Assembly (NCBI RefSeq): GCF_023073715.1
Contig: NZ_JADPKA010000046.1
Location: 62,001-126,000 of the forward strand
Length of the DNA stretch: 64,000 nt
Reading direction: 5' to 3'
Origin: Bradyrhizobium sp. 164
Lineage (GTDB): Bacteria > Pseudomonadota > Alphaproteobacteria > Rhizobiales > Xanthobacteraceae
Shown: positions 26,425-35,412 of the stretch, piece by piece
Layout: every line of letters begins with the position of its first letter
Position numbering within the stretch: the first letter of the stretch is position 1
Notes under the pieces: model-generated
Told to the model about the DNA's origin: nothing
The model's input: the letters and a program-made list of their open reading frames with translations, nothing else
The model's database searches: none
Translations under genes and position numbers: made by a program

Positions 26425-27254
26425 GTCCCGCCCTCCATCACGGCCACCGCCTCGTCCTCGTCGGCGCCGAGATAGGCGGCGATCACCTTGGGATCGTCGC
26501 GGACGTCGCGCGGAGAGCCTTCCGCAATCTTGACGCCATGGTCCATCACCACGATGTGGTCGGAGATTTCCATCACCACCGACATGTCGTGCTCGATCAG
26601 CAGGATCGAGGTGCCGAGCTCGTTGCGGATCGAGAGCAGGAGCTCGCTCAAGGCCGCGCTCTCGCGTGCATTGAGGCCAGCGGCGGGCTCGTCCAGGCAC
26701 AATAGCGCGGGCTCGGTGCACATCGCGCGGGCGATCTCGAGCCGGCGCTGGTCGCCATAGGCGAAATTGCCGGCAGCGTCGTCGGCGCGCTCGAGCAGGT
26801 TGACCCGTTGGAGCCACTCGGTGGCGAGATCAATCGCGCGCTTTTCGGCGTCGCGGTAGGCGGGCACGCCGAGGAGACCGAGGAGGGTGAAGCCGGAGGC
26901 GCGCATCAGCGCGTTGTGCTGCGCCACCATCAGGTTCTCCAGCGCGGTCATGCCGGGAAACAGGCGGATGTTCTGAAAGGTGCGCGCCACCTTGGCCTGC
27001 TTGGCGATGCGGAAATCGTTCAGGCTCTCCAGTGCGATCAGCTTGCCGTCGTCATGCTTCAGGCGGATGCTGCCGCCGCTCGGCTTGTAGAAGCCGGTGA
27101 TGCAGTTGAAGACGGTGGTCTTGCCGGCGCCGTTCGGGCCGATCAATGCGGTAATCTTCTTCCGCTCCGCCGAGAGCGACAGGTCCTGCACGGCGACGAT
27201 GCCGCCGAAGCGCATCGTGAGCCGGTCGACGCTGAGAATCTGGTCGCGGCTCAT
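26421..27254 (-). CDS. livG: Branched-chain amino acid ABC transporter, ATPase
   Basis: A 277-residue ABC ATPase with Walker A IGPNGAGKTT, FNCITGFYKPSGG, the LivG-type insert between Walker A and the signature (TFQNIRLFPGMTALENLMV), Walker B LLCLDEPAAGLN and LIEHDMSVVMEISD. It overlaps the end of livM by four bases and the start of livF. It is the partner ATPase of LivF. Confidence 0.93.
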   Translation of the reverse strand: MSRDQILSVDRLTMRFGGIVAVQDLSLSAERKKITALIGPNGAGKTTVFNCITGFYKPSGGSIRLKHDDGKLIALESLNDFRIAKQAKVARTFQNIRLFPGMTALENLMVAQHNALMRASGFTLLGLLGVPAYRDAEKRAIDLATEWLQRVNLLERADDAAGNFAYGDQRRLEIARAMCTEPALLCLDEPAAGLNARESAALSELLLSIRNELGTSILLIEHDMSVVMEISDHIVVMDHGVKIAEGSPRDVRDDPKVIAAYLGADEDEAVAVMEGGT

Positions 27255-28570
27255 CCGTGCCCTTCCTTGACGAGATCGGAGGAGATCGCATGCGCCTTGG
27301 TCAGATACACGGTGGGGGCGCGATGGCCGATCAGGCCGCGCGGCCGCCAGATCATGATGAGCACCATCGCCATGCCGAACACCAGCATGCGGTAAGTCTC
27401 AAGGCTGCGGAACAGCTCGAAGCCGCCGATCATGGCGAGCGCCGCGAGCGCAACGCCGAGCTGCGACCCCATGCCACCGAGCACGACGATGGCGAGCACC
27501 AGCGCCGATTCCTGGAAGGTGAAGGATTCCGGGCTGATGAAGCCCTGGCGCGTGGCGAAGAACGCGCCGGCGAAGCCGCCGAACATGGCGCCCGTCGCAA
27601 ATGCCGTGAGCTTGGTGGTCGTGGTGTTGATGCCGAGCGCGCGGCAGGCGACCTCGTCCTCGCGCAAGGCTTCCCAGGCCCGCCCGATCGGCAGGCGGCG
27701 CAGGCGAATCGTGACCCAGTTGGTGAGAAGCGCCAGCGCCAGGATCAGATAGAACAGGAAGACGATGCGGTGGGTCGGCGAATATTCGATGCCGAGCTTG
27801 GCAGCTAGCCCGTCGTCGCTGTTGTCGAGCGGGATGCCGAAGAAGGAGGGCCGGGGAATGCCCGAGACGCCGTTGGGACCGCCGGTGAGCTCCTGCCAAT
27901 TGATGATGACGAGGCGGATGATCTCGCCGAAGGCGAGTGTCACGATCGCGAGATAGTCGCCGCGCAGGCGCAGGACGGGGAAGCCGAGCAGCACGCCCCA
28001 GAATGCGGCGAGGATGCCGGCGAGCGGCAGGCAGATCCAGAACGACCAGCCGAAATTGGTGGCGAGCAGCCCGTAGGAATAGGCGCCGACGGCATAGAAG
28101 GCGACGTAGCCGAGATCGAGCAGGCCGGCGAGGCCGACCACGACGTTCAACCCCCAGCCCAGCATGACATAGGTGAGCACGAGGATCGCGAGGTCGAGGA
28201 TGTAGCGCTGGTTATAGAAGATCACGGGCACCAGCAGCGTGAAGATCAGGAGCGCCGGCGCGAGGTAGCGGCCGATGAAGGATATGCCGCTCTGCACCGC
28301 CGGAGGTACCAGCTTCTCGGCACCGCTCGAGCCGATCCATTGCCGCAATAGCTCCATCACGATCGAGCCGCCGAACACCACGGCGACGAGGGAGGCGACC
28401 TCGCCGAATCGCGTCCAATAGGTGAGCTGGCCGGAGGATCCTGCCTCGGTGCGCACGCCGACCATCAGCGAGAACAGCACCAGCGCGATTAGCGCGCTAA
28501 GGAAGGATTTCTTCAAAATGTAGGAGATGCCTGCTGGGCGATGGTCGGACATGGTCGAGGGAGTTGTCAC
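27251..28570 (-). CDS. livM: Branched-chain amino acid ABC transporter, permease
   Basis: A 439-residue integral membrane permease, longer at the N-terminus than the minimal LivM, with two extra helices before the core. Typical motifs are LNVVVGLAGLLDLGYVAFYAVGAY and LRLRGDYLAIVTLAFGEIIR, then the ATPase-coupling stretch GRAWEALREDEVACRALGIN. The frame begins at GTG 28570, 13 bases after the livH stop; an ATG at 28552 is an alternative. It forms the channel with LivH. Confidence 0.92.
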   Translation of the reverse strand: MTTPSTMSDHRPAGISYILKKSFLSALIALVLFSLMVGVRTEAGSSGQLTYWTRFGEVASLVAVVFGGSIVMELLRQWIGSSGAEKLVPPAVQSGISFIGRYLAPALLIFTLLVPVIFYNQRYILDLAILVLTYVMLGWGLNVVVGLAGLLDLGYVAFYAVGAYSYGLLATNFGWSFWICLPLAGILAAFWGVLLGFPVLRLRGDYLAIVTLAFGEIIRLVIINWQELTGGPNGVSGIPRPSFFGIPLDNSDDGLAAKLGIEYSPTHRIVFLFYLILALALLTNWVTIRLRRLPIGRAWEALREDEVACRALGINTTTTKLTAFATGAMFGGFAGAFFATRQGFISPESFTFQESALVLAIVVLGGMGSQLGVALAALAMIGGFELFRSLETYRMLVFGMAMVLIMIWRPRGLIGHRAPTVYLTKAHAISSDLVKEGHG

Positions 28571-28583
28571 GCGGGCCGGTCCG

Positions 28584-29501
28584 TCAGACTTTTTCGACTT
28601 CGGGACGGCCGAGCAGGCCGGTCGGCATGAAGATCAGCACGACAATCAGAATCGAGAACGCGGCGACGTCCTTGTACTCCACCGAGAAATAGGCCGACCA
28701 GAACGTCTCGATCAGGCCGATCGCAAGTCCGCCGAGCATGGCGCCGGGCAGCGAGCCGATGCCGCCGAGCACGGCGGCGGTGAAGGCCTTGATGCCGGCG
28801 ACGAAGCCCATGAAGAAATCCACCAGGCCATAATAGAGCAGGTACATCAGGCCTGCGACCGCGGCGAGCGCGGCGCCGATCACGAAGGTCATGGAGATGG
28901 TGCGGTCGACGTCGACGCCGAGCAGCGCCGCCATGGTCTGGTCCTGTTCGCAGGCGCGCATGTCGCGTCCGAGCCGGGTGCGTGACACCAGCCAGGTGAA
29001 GATCGCCAACAGCACGATGGTGGTGATGACCACCATGATCTGGATGTTGGAAAGCTGGATGACGAAGCCGTCCGGGCTCTCATGCAGCGTGTAGCCGCCG
29101 GTGATGAAAGGCGGGATCGGCTTGACGCGCGCGCCTTGCGCCACCTGCGAGTAGTTGGTCAGCACGAAGGACATACCAATCGCCGACAGCATCGGGGCGA
29201 GGCGGAAGGAATGACGCAGCGGCCGGTAGGCGATGCGCTCGATGGTCCAGCCGTAGAGCGCGGTGATCGCCATCGAGACCAGCAGAACCACGAGCAGGAT
29301 CACCGGGATTGCGGTGAGGCCGAGCGAGATCAGAATCAGGAAGGTAATCAGCGCAATGAAGCCGCCGATCATGAAGACGTCGCCATGGGCGAAGTTGATC
29401 ATGCCGACGATGCCGTAGACCATCGTGTATCCGATCGCGATCAGGCCGTAAATCGAGCCCAGGACGAGACCGTTGATGAGCTGCTGGGCGAAATAATCCA
29501 T
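28584..29501 (-). CDS. livH: Branched-chain amino acid ABC transporter, permease
   Basis: A 305-residue membrane permease opening the operon. QQLINGLVLGSIYGLIAIGYTMVYGIVGMINFAHGD is the classic LivH N-terminal pattern; CEQDQTMAALLGVDVDRTI is the cytoplasmic coupling loop. Multiple helices run through the rest. It pairs with LivM. The promoter should lie in 29502-29777, shared with the divergent micro-protein. Confidence 0.92.
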   Translation of the reverse strand: MDYFAQQLINGLVLGSIYGLIAIGYTMVYGIVGMINFAHGDVFMIGGFIALITFLILISLGLTAIPVILLVVLLVSMAITALYGWTIERIAYRPLRHSFRLAPMLSAIGMSFVLTNYSQVAQGARVKPIPPFITGGYTLHESPDGFVIQLSNIQIMVVITTIVLLAIFTWLVSRTRLGRDMRACEQDQTMAALLGVDVDRTISMTFVIGAALAAVAGLMYLLYYGLVDFFMGFVAGIKAFTAAVLGGIGSLPGAMLGGLAIGLIETFWSAYFSVEYKDVAAFSILIVVLIFMPTGLLGRPEVEKV

Positions 29502-29777
29502 GGGCTGCCGTTACCAAACCTGACGCGGCTCAAAGGGAGCTCTTCGAGAGAGAGGTCGCAAGTTCTCCTCGGGCCCCGGCAGCCCTTGAGCATTCTTCCA
29601 GTTTTGTAACAGGAGGGAACTGGACGCTGCAACTGGCCAGATGTCGACATCCAGGCTTGTACAGAGGTCATTTTCGCCTTCGGTTCCCTCGAACCGCGAG
29701 GAATCGGGTTCCTGAGCAACCAAAATGGAGCGTGGCCGTTGTCTCGCCTCTGACGTCCAACAAGGGAGTTCCCCCGA
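29502..29777. promoter_or_regulatory. Divergent promoter region, liv operon / Gln-rich micro-protein
   Basis: A 276-base region without a supported gene. It contains AT-richer stretches typical of promoters but no motif I can name. The ribosome site AAGGGAG at 29762-29768 belongs to the micro-protein. Confidence 0.4.
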
Positions 29778-29939
29778 ATGACGAAGCAGCAGAACCAGAA
29801 TCCGGGTCAGCAGAGTCAGAACCCCGACCAGCGCACGCCTCAGCAACAGCAGGGCGGCGGCCAGAAACCCGGACAGCAGCAGCAGGATCCGATGCGCCAG
29901 GGCGACCGGCCCGGTCAGCAACAGGGTCAGGACAAGTAG
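29778..29939 (+). CDS. Gln/Gly/Pro-rich micro-protein, 53 residues
   Basis: Starts at ATG 29778 after AGGGAG. The peptide begins MTKQQNQNPGQQSQNPDQR and is almost entirely Gln, Gly, Pro, Asn, Asp, Arg and Lys, so it should be disordered and soluble. A strong terminator follows 24 bases after its stop, so it forms a complete small transcription unit. The function is unknown. Confidence 0.65.
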   Translation: MTKQQNQNPGQQSQNPDQRTPQQQQGGGQKPGQQQQDPMRQGDRPGQQQGQDK

Positions 29940-29963
29940 TTTGGGAGCCCAGACGTGAAGAGG

Positions 29964-29991
29964 GGCCCTGCCGTAAGGCGGGGCCTTTTTT
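29964..29991 (+). terminator. Rho-independent terminator
   Basis: GGCCCTGCC-GTAA-GGCGGGGCC forms a 9-base stem (one G-U pair) with a tetraloop, followed directly by six T. It ends the micro-protein transcript. Confidence 0.88.
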
Positions 29992-30122
29992 GTGGGCGCC
30001 CGGTCCGCCGGGCGGTTAAGGTAAACAAAGGGTTTAAATTGCCGCCACAGTCTGATGCGAGTTAGCTCCGGCAAAGCCATTGCCTTCCGTTGAGGGCTTT
30101 CGGCAAGCAAGCGGGAAGCGGC

Positions 30123-30647
30123 ATGTTCAGGAATTGGCGGATCGGCTCGGTCAACGGCGCGCTGCTGGCGGCCTACTTCATCCCGGCCTGGACGCTGGTG
30201 GCCTTCAACATCATGGTCGCACCGGTGCACGGCCTCTACGAGCGGCCGAGCGTCGCGGTCGCCCTGTTCCTCAGCGACCATCTCGACATGGCGGGGATGA
30301 GCACGGTGCGGGCCGCCTGGCTGCTGGCCCTGGGACGGCTGACCGTCGTGGCGTTCTTTCTGATCTATCTCGCGCTGCTCTGCATCCGCCGCACGCGGAA
30401 GAATGGCGGCAGTGACGAGGCGCTCGGCATTGCCCTGGCGATCGGCAGTCTGATCTCGTTTGCCAGCATGGTGATGGCCTCGAAGGTCGGCGAGATGGCC
30501 GCGCTCCGGCTGCACGCGACCGAGCTTCTGCTTCTGCTCGGCGCGGCCATCGTCGTGGTGATCGAGAAGCCGGCGGCAGCGCCGAAGACCGTCGAGATCG
30601 CCGCTCCCCTAGGTCTTGAGCAGGCCGAGCTCCTGCACAATCGCTGA
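30123..30647 (+). CDS. Multi-pass membrane protein, unknown
   Basis: A 174-residue protein with four predicted helices (LLAAYFIPAWTLVAFNIMV, AAWLLALGRLTVVAFFLIYLALLCI, ALGIALAIGSLISFASMVMA, ATELLLLLGAAIVVVI). I start at ATG 30123 (MFRNWRIGSVNG), preceded by GGGAAGCGG; an upstream TTG at 30090 is less likely. Its end overlaps the convergent pcaC by 39 bases. The family is not recognised. Confidence 0.65.
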   Translation: MFRNWRIGSVNGALLAAYFIPAWTLVAFNIMVAPVHGLYERPSVAVALFLSDHLDMAGMSTVRAAWLLALGRLTVVAFFLIYLALLCIRRTRKNGGSDEALGIALAIGSLISFASMVMASKVGEMAALRLHATELLLLLGAAIVVVIEKPAAAPKTVEIAAPLGLEQAELLHNR

Positions 30648-31001
30648 GGCTTCCTTCACGGCGTGGTTCGCCGCCGGAACGCCGCAATAGATCGCCTGCT
30701 GCAGCAGGATCTCCTTGATGTCGTCGGGCGTGAAGCCGCCTTCGGCGAGCGCCGCGCGCACGTGCAGGCGGAATTCGTCCCATTGCCCGAGCGCGACCAT
30801 GGTGCCGATCACCAGCACCCGTCGCGTGCGCTCGTCGAAATGCGGCCGCGTCCAGATCTCGCCCCAGGCGTAGCCGGTGATCAGGTCCTGGAAGTCGGTG
30901 TTGAAGGCGTTGCGGTTCGCGATCGACTTGTCGACCCAGGCATTGCCCAGTACTTTTCGGCGTACATTCATGCCGGCATCGCGGCGGTTTTGGTCGTCCA
31001 T
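30609..31001 (-). CDS. pcaC: 4-carboxymuconolactone decarboxylase
   Basis: A 130-residue AhpD-like protein that converts 4-carboxymuconolactone to 3-oxoadipate enol-lactone in the protocatechuate branch of the beta-ketoadipate pathway. Typical motifs are WTRPHFDERTRRVLVIGTMVALGQWDEF, HVRAALAEGGF, IKEILLQQAIYCGVPAANHA. The AGGAGG at 31008-31013 sits seven bases before the ATG at 31001, which decides the start (MDDQNRRDAG) over an ATG seven codons upstream. A repeat separates it from pcaD-pcaB on the same strand. Confidence 0.92.
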   Translation of the reverse strand: MDDQNRRDAGMNVRRKVLGNAWVDKSIANRNAFNTDFQDLITGYAWGEIWTRPHFDERTRRVLVIGTMVALGQWDEFRLHVRAALAEGGFTPDDIKEILLQQAIYCGVPAANHAVKEASAIVQELGLLKT

Positions 31002-31017
31002 ATCTATCCTCCTCTCT

Positions 31018-31096
31018 GTCATTGCGAGCGAAGCGAAGCAATCCAGAATCTTTCCGCAGACGGCAGTCTGGATTGCTTCGCTGCGCTCGCAATGAC
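31018..31096. repeat. Large inverted repeat (REP-like)
   Basis: The arms at 31018-31047 (GTCATTGCGAGCGAAGCGAA...) and 31067-31096 (...GCTCGCAATGAC) are nearly perfect complements over 30 bases, with a 19-base loop. The element is of the dispersed GTCATTGCGAGCGAAG class frequent in Bradyrhizobium. It lies between pcaD and pcaC and may form an mRNA hairpin in the operon. Confidence 0.85.
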
Positions 31097-31107
31097 GCGT
31101 GGTGAGA

Positions 31108-31890
31108 TCAGCGCTGCGTCAAAAATCCTACCACCGCATCTGTAAACGCGTGCGGCTGCTCGACGTTAGAAATGTGGGCGGCATCGATGATGGTCATGCT
31201 GGCGCCGGGAATGTTCGAGCGGATCAGCTCGCCCGCCGAGATCGGCGTCGCCATGTCATGGCGGCCGGCGATCACCAGCGTCGGGCTCTTGATCTTGGGA
31301 AGCAGCGCGCGCTGGTCCAGTGTCGACAGCGCCTCGCAGCAGGCGAGATAGCCCTCGACGGGCGAGGCAAGCAGCATCGACTTCATCTTCGCGGTGATCT
31401 CGGGCTCGCGCTCGCGGAAATCCTGGGTCAGCCAGCCCGCAAGCACGGCATCGGCGACCGCCGCGATGCCGCCCTTCTTCACAGCGTCGATGCGTTCCAG
31501 CCATTTGGTCGGTTCGGCATAATAGCAGGAGGTGTTGGCGAGGATGATCTTACCGAAGCGTTCCGGCGCGTTCGCGCCCAGCCATTGTCCGACCATGCCG
31601 CCCATCGACAGGCCGCACCAATGCACCTTCTCGATGTTGAGATCGTCGAGGATCGCGAGCACGTCGCGGCCGAAGCGCTCCATCGTGTAGGGACCGGGCG
31701 GAACGTTGGACTTGCCGTGGCCGCGGCGGTCGTAGCGGATGACGCGGAACACCTGCGTCAGCGCCTTCATCTGCGGCTCCCACATTTGCAGCGTGCAGCC
31801 CAGCGAATTGGAGAGCATCAAGGTCGGTCCGCCGTCGCGGCCCTCGACCGAGACGTTGAGCAGGCAACCGTCGGCATCGATCATGGGCAT
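31108..31890 (-). CDS. pcaD: 3-oxoadipate enol-lactonase
   Basis: A 260-residue alpha/beta hydrolase that opens 3-oxoadipate enol-lactone to 3-oxoadipate. The nucleophile elbow is WCGLSMGGMVGQW; LMLSNSLGCTLQMWEPQ, RYDRRGHGKS and the terminal histidine region DAAHISNVEQP match PcaD. It begins 28 bases after the pcaB stop, so the two are co-transcribed. Confidence 0.92.
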   Translation of the reverse strand: MPMIDADGCLLNVSVEGRDGGPTLMLSNSLGCTLQMWEPQMKALTQVFRVIRYDRRGHGKSNVPPGPYTMERFGRDVLAILDDLNIEKVHWCGLSMGGMVGQWLGANAPERFGKIILANTSCYYAEPTKWLERIDAVKKGGIAAVADAVLAGWLTQDFREREPEITAKMKSMLLASPVEGYLACCEALSTLDQRALLPKIKSPTLVIAGRHDMATPISAGELIRSNIPGASMTIIDAAHISNVEQPHAFTDAVVGFLTQR

Positions 31891-31918
31891 GCGGGCGTCT
31901 CCGTCGGATTCGCGGTTC

Positions 31919-33274
31919 TTATTCGCGATCGAGGCTGTCGAGCAGCCGGTCGATCAGGGCTTGGGAAGCTCCTTGATAGGCCATCGGCTCGAACAATGCC
32001 GCAATTTTTTCCGGCGGCAGATGAGCGGTAACAAGCGAATCAGCCGACAGTACCTCGCGCAGATGCTTCTTCTCGGCGACCGCGCGCTTGCTGGCGGCCT
32101 CGACGAGATGATGCGCATCGCTCTTGCCGATCGTCTCTGCCAGCGCAAAGGTGACCGCTTCCGCCATGATCAAGCCGTGCGTCGCATCGAGATTGCTGCG
32201 CATGCGCGCGGTGTCGACGTCAAGGCCCTCGGCGATGTCAACGACGGCGGCAAGCGCGCCCGAGGTGACCAGCATCAATTGCGGCAGCGTCGGCCATTCC
32301 GCGTGCCAGGGGCCGGCGCTGCGTTCGTGGTCCTGCACTTGCGCGGCAAAAATCGTCGCGGCGAGTTGCGGGGCCATGGTCGCAGCGCCAAGCGCGCTGG
32401 CGGCGGCGACTGGGTTGCGCTTGTGCGGCATAGTCGAGGAGCCGCCGCGGCCTTCGCCGGCGGGTTCGAACGCTTCGGCGACGTCGGTCTGCATCAGCAG
32501 CGAGACGTCGCGGGCGATCTTGCCGCAACTGCCGGCGAGAATCGCAAGGCAGGACGCCGCCTCCGCGATGCGGTCGCGATGGGTGTGCCAGGGCGCATCC
32601 GGCAATGGCAGGTTCAGCTCCTGCGCCAGCCGCTCTGCAACAGCTAGTCCCTTGTCGCCGAGCGCGGCGAGCGTGCCGGCGGCGCCGCCGAATTGCAGCG
32701 CGAGACCCTCGCGGGAGAGCCGCCTGAGGCGGCAGCGGCTGCGGGCAAGGCTTGCGGCGTATTCGGCAGCCTTCAGCCCGAACGGCATCGGCAGCGCGTG
32801 CTGGAGCCAGGTGCGCGCGACCATCGCGGTGGCGCGATGGGCGCGCGCCAATGCGGCAAGACCCTTGATGGCGCGGCTGAGGTCGGCGTCCAACGCACCG
32901 ATGCCCGCGCGCAGCGTGAGCATGGTCGCGGTGTCGATGACGTCCTGGCTGGTCGCGCCCCAATGCACGTAACGCGCGGCCTCCGCATCGGCCCTGCCGA
33001 CATTGGCGGTCAGCGCCTTGACCAGGGGAATCGCGAGATTGCCTGATCGCGTCGCGGCCTCGGCCAGGGCTGCCATATCAAAGGCATCAGCCTTGCAGGC
33101 GGACGCGATCGACTCCACCGCGGATGGGGGAATCACACCTGTGGCGGCTTCGGCCCGTGCCAGAGCTGCCTCGAAATCGAGCATGTTCTGGAGGGTCGAC
33201 CGATCGTCGCAGACCGCGCGCATGGCTGCGCTTGACAGCATCGGCGCGAGCAGGGGGGAGAGGGATGTGCTCAT
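31919..33274 (-). CDS. pcaB: 3-carboxy-cis,cis-muconate cycloisomerase
   Basis: A 451-residue member of the fumarase/aspartase superfamily that lactonises 3-carboxymuconate. The signature GSSTMPHKRNPVAAASAL, HWGATSQDVIDTAT and the N-terminal LDFEAALARAEAATGVIP fit PcaB rather than PurB. It starts the pcaB-pcaD-pcaC run. The ring-cleaving dioxygenase genes pcaHG are not in this window. Confidence 0.92.
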   Translation of the reverse strand: MSTSLSPLLAPMLSSAAMRAVCDDRSTLQNMLDFEAALARAEAATGVIPPSAVESIASACKADAFDMAALAEAATRSGNLAIPLVKALTANVGRADAEAARYVHWGATSQDVIDTATMLTLRAGIGALDADLSRAIKGLAALARAHRATAMVARTWLQHALPMPFGLKAAEYAASLARSRCRLRRLSREGLALQFGGAAGTLAALGDKGLAVAERLAQELNLPLPDAPWHTHRDRIAEAASCLAILAGSCGKIARDVSLLMQTDVAEAFEPAGEGRGGSSTMPHKRNPVAAASALGAATMAPQLAATIFAAQVQDHERSAGPWHAEWPTLPQLMLVTSGALAAVVDIAEGLDVDTARMRSNLDATHGLIMAEAVTFALAETIGKSDAHHLVEAASKRAVAEKKHLREVLSADSLVTAHLPPEKIAALFEPMAYQGASQALIDRLLDSLDRE

Positions 33275-33443
33275 ATTGTGCGGGACCTAACCACCATGGC
33301 CCGCCTGTGCCAATCCCAAACCATCGGCGCAAGCTTTTTGCAGTTGCGAATATGCATTGCACGTGACCGGGGGCCGCCCTTTCCTTTACGGCCTCCGTGC
33401 GTTACTTGAGCAGCATTATAGTTGTGCGATCCGGGAGGCACCC

Positions 33444-33890
33444 ATGGCCATGACGATGAACGGCGAAGTTCAGCTTGCGGCGCCGCGCGAGGCCGTGTGG
33501 GACAAGCTCAACGACCCCGAGGTGCTGAAGGCCTGCATCCCCGGCTGCGAGGAGCTGGAGAAGACCGACGACGGCGGCTTTCGCGCAACGGCGAAAATGA
33601 AGGTTGGCCCGGTGTCCGCGCGCTTCAAGGGCAAAGTCATGCTCTCCGATCTCGACCCGCCCAACGGCTACAAGATCTCCGGTGAGGGTGAGGGTGGGGT
33701 GGCCGGCTTCGCTAAGGGCGGCGCGGCCGTCAGGCTCGCGGAGAAGGACGGCGGCACACTGCTCTCCTACGACGTCGAGGCGCAGATCGGCGGCAAGTTG
33801 GCGCAGCTCGGCCAGCGCCTGATCAACGGCGCCGCCAAGAAGCTGGCCGACGAATTTTTCGCGAACTTCGCCAAGGCGGTACAGGGCTAA
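33444..33890 (+). CDS. coxG: CoxG-like SRPBCC protein
   Basis: A 148-residue lipid/ligand-binding-fold protein: MNGEVQLAAPREAVWDKLNDPEVLKACIPGCEELEK is the classic CoxG/SRPBCC N-terminus. In CO-dehydrogenase clusters CoxG is thought to help anchor the enzyme to the membrane. GGGAGG precedes the ATG at 33444, which rules out the longer frame. It heads the cox-like cluster, divergent from pcaB. Confidence 0.88.
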   Translation: MAMTMNGEVQLAAPREAVWDKLNDPEVLKACIPGCEELEKTDDGGFRATAKMKVGPVSARFKGKVMLSDLDPPNGYKISGEGEGGVAGFAKGGAAVRLAEKDGGTLLSYDVEAQIGGKLAQLGQRLINGAAKKLADEFFANFAKAVQG

Positions 33891-34025
33891 AGGCTATCGC
33901 CTTTGGACATGGCGCCTTGCGTCCGGGGCGATGTTGCTCCCGGGCATAATGGCCCATATGATGGGTCGGAATAATTATAAGAACCGCTTCGATGGGACCC
34001 GTCGGGGCGCTGATAGAGAGTGCTT
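33891..34025. promoter_or_regulatory. coxG-coxS intergenic region
   Basis: 135 bases without a gene. It contains a small palindrome CCCAT-ATG-ATGGG (33953-33965) and an AT-rich stretch (AATAATTATAAG) before coxS, consistent with a separate promoter. Confidence 0.35.
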
Positions 34026-34511
<486 letters not shown>

Positions 34512-34544
34512 ACCGCGCGCGCATTCCGCGATCAGGACACACCC

Positions 34545-35351
34545 ATGTATGAATTCAAATATCATCGCCCCGGCACCGTGCGCCAGGCGGCCAATCTCCT
34601 GGTGAAGAACGAAGACGCCAAGGTGATCGCCGGCGGCCACACGCTGATTCCCGTCATGAAGCAGCGCCTCGCCAGCCCGCCGCATCTGGTCGACCTCTCT
34701 CACATCGAGGGGCTCGACACGATCGAGATGAAGGGTCGCTCGCTGGTGATCGGAGCCACCGCCAAGCATGCCGAGGTCGCAAGCTCCCCGATCGTCGGCG
34801 AGGCGATCCCGGCGCTCGCCAGCCTTGCGGGTGGAATCGGCGATCCCGCCGTGCGTCACAAGGGCACGATCGGCGGCTCGCTCGCCAACAACGATCCGAC
34901 CGCGGATTATCCGGCCGCCGTCCTCGCGTTAGGGGCGACCATCGTCACCAACAAGCGCCGCCTGAAGGCGGAAGAGTATTTCCAGGGCCTGTTCTCGACC
35001 GCGCTTGAAGCCGACGAGATCATCACCAAGGTGATGTTTCCGCTGCCGAAGAAGGCGGCCTATGTCAAATTCCGCAACCAGGCTTCGCGCTACGCGCTGG
35101 TCGGCGTGTTCGTGGCGCGGCGTCCGTCGGACGTGCGCGTCGCCGTCACCGGTGCCGGCTCCGAAGGCGTGTTCCGCGTCACCGCGTTCGAGGAGGCCCT
35201 GAAGAAGCGCTTCTCGTCGAAGGCGCTTGACGGCATCGTGATGCCGGCCGAAGGCCTCAACAGCGACATCCACGGCAGCGCCGAGTACCGTGCGCATCTC
35301 ATCGGCGTGCTGACGCGCCGCGCCGTCGATGCCGCCAATGCCAAGGAATGA
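34545..35351 (+). CDS. coxM: Xanthine/CO dehydrogenase-family FAD subunit
   Basis: A 268-residue FAD-binding subunit of the molybdenum hydroxylase family. FAD motifs AGGHT (29-33) and TIGGSLANNDPTADYP (108-123) are intact; the C-terminal domain is typical. It starts 33 bases after coxS, leaving no room for a large subunit between them. Confidence 0.92.
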   Translation: MYEFKYHRPGTVRQAANLLVKNEDAKVIAGGHTLIPVMKQRLASPPHLVDLSHIEGLDTIEMKGRSLVIGATAKHAEVASSPIVGEAIPALASLAGGIGDPAVRHKGTIGGSLANNDPTADYPAAVLALGATIVTNKRRLKAEEYFQGLFSTALEADEIITKVMFPLPKKAAYVKFRNQASRYALVGVFVARRPSDVRVAVTGAGSEGVFRVTAFEEALKKRFSSKALDGIVMPAEGLNSDIHGSAEYRAHLIGVLTRRAVDAANAKE

Positions 35352-35412
35352 GCTGACCTCATTCCGCGGCCCAAACTGTCCCCGGTGAGGGCGTAGCGAG
35401 ACTGGCTTTTTC

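Noticed and set aside
29657..30019. 120-codon plus-strand frame overlapping the Gln-rich micro-protein
   Set aside because: Shares the region in another frame, continues through a strong terminator, and is Arg/Pro/Gly-rich; the 53-residue frame has the better start site.
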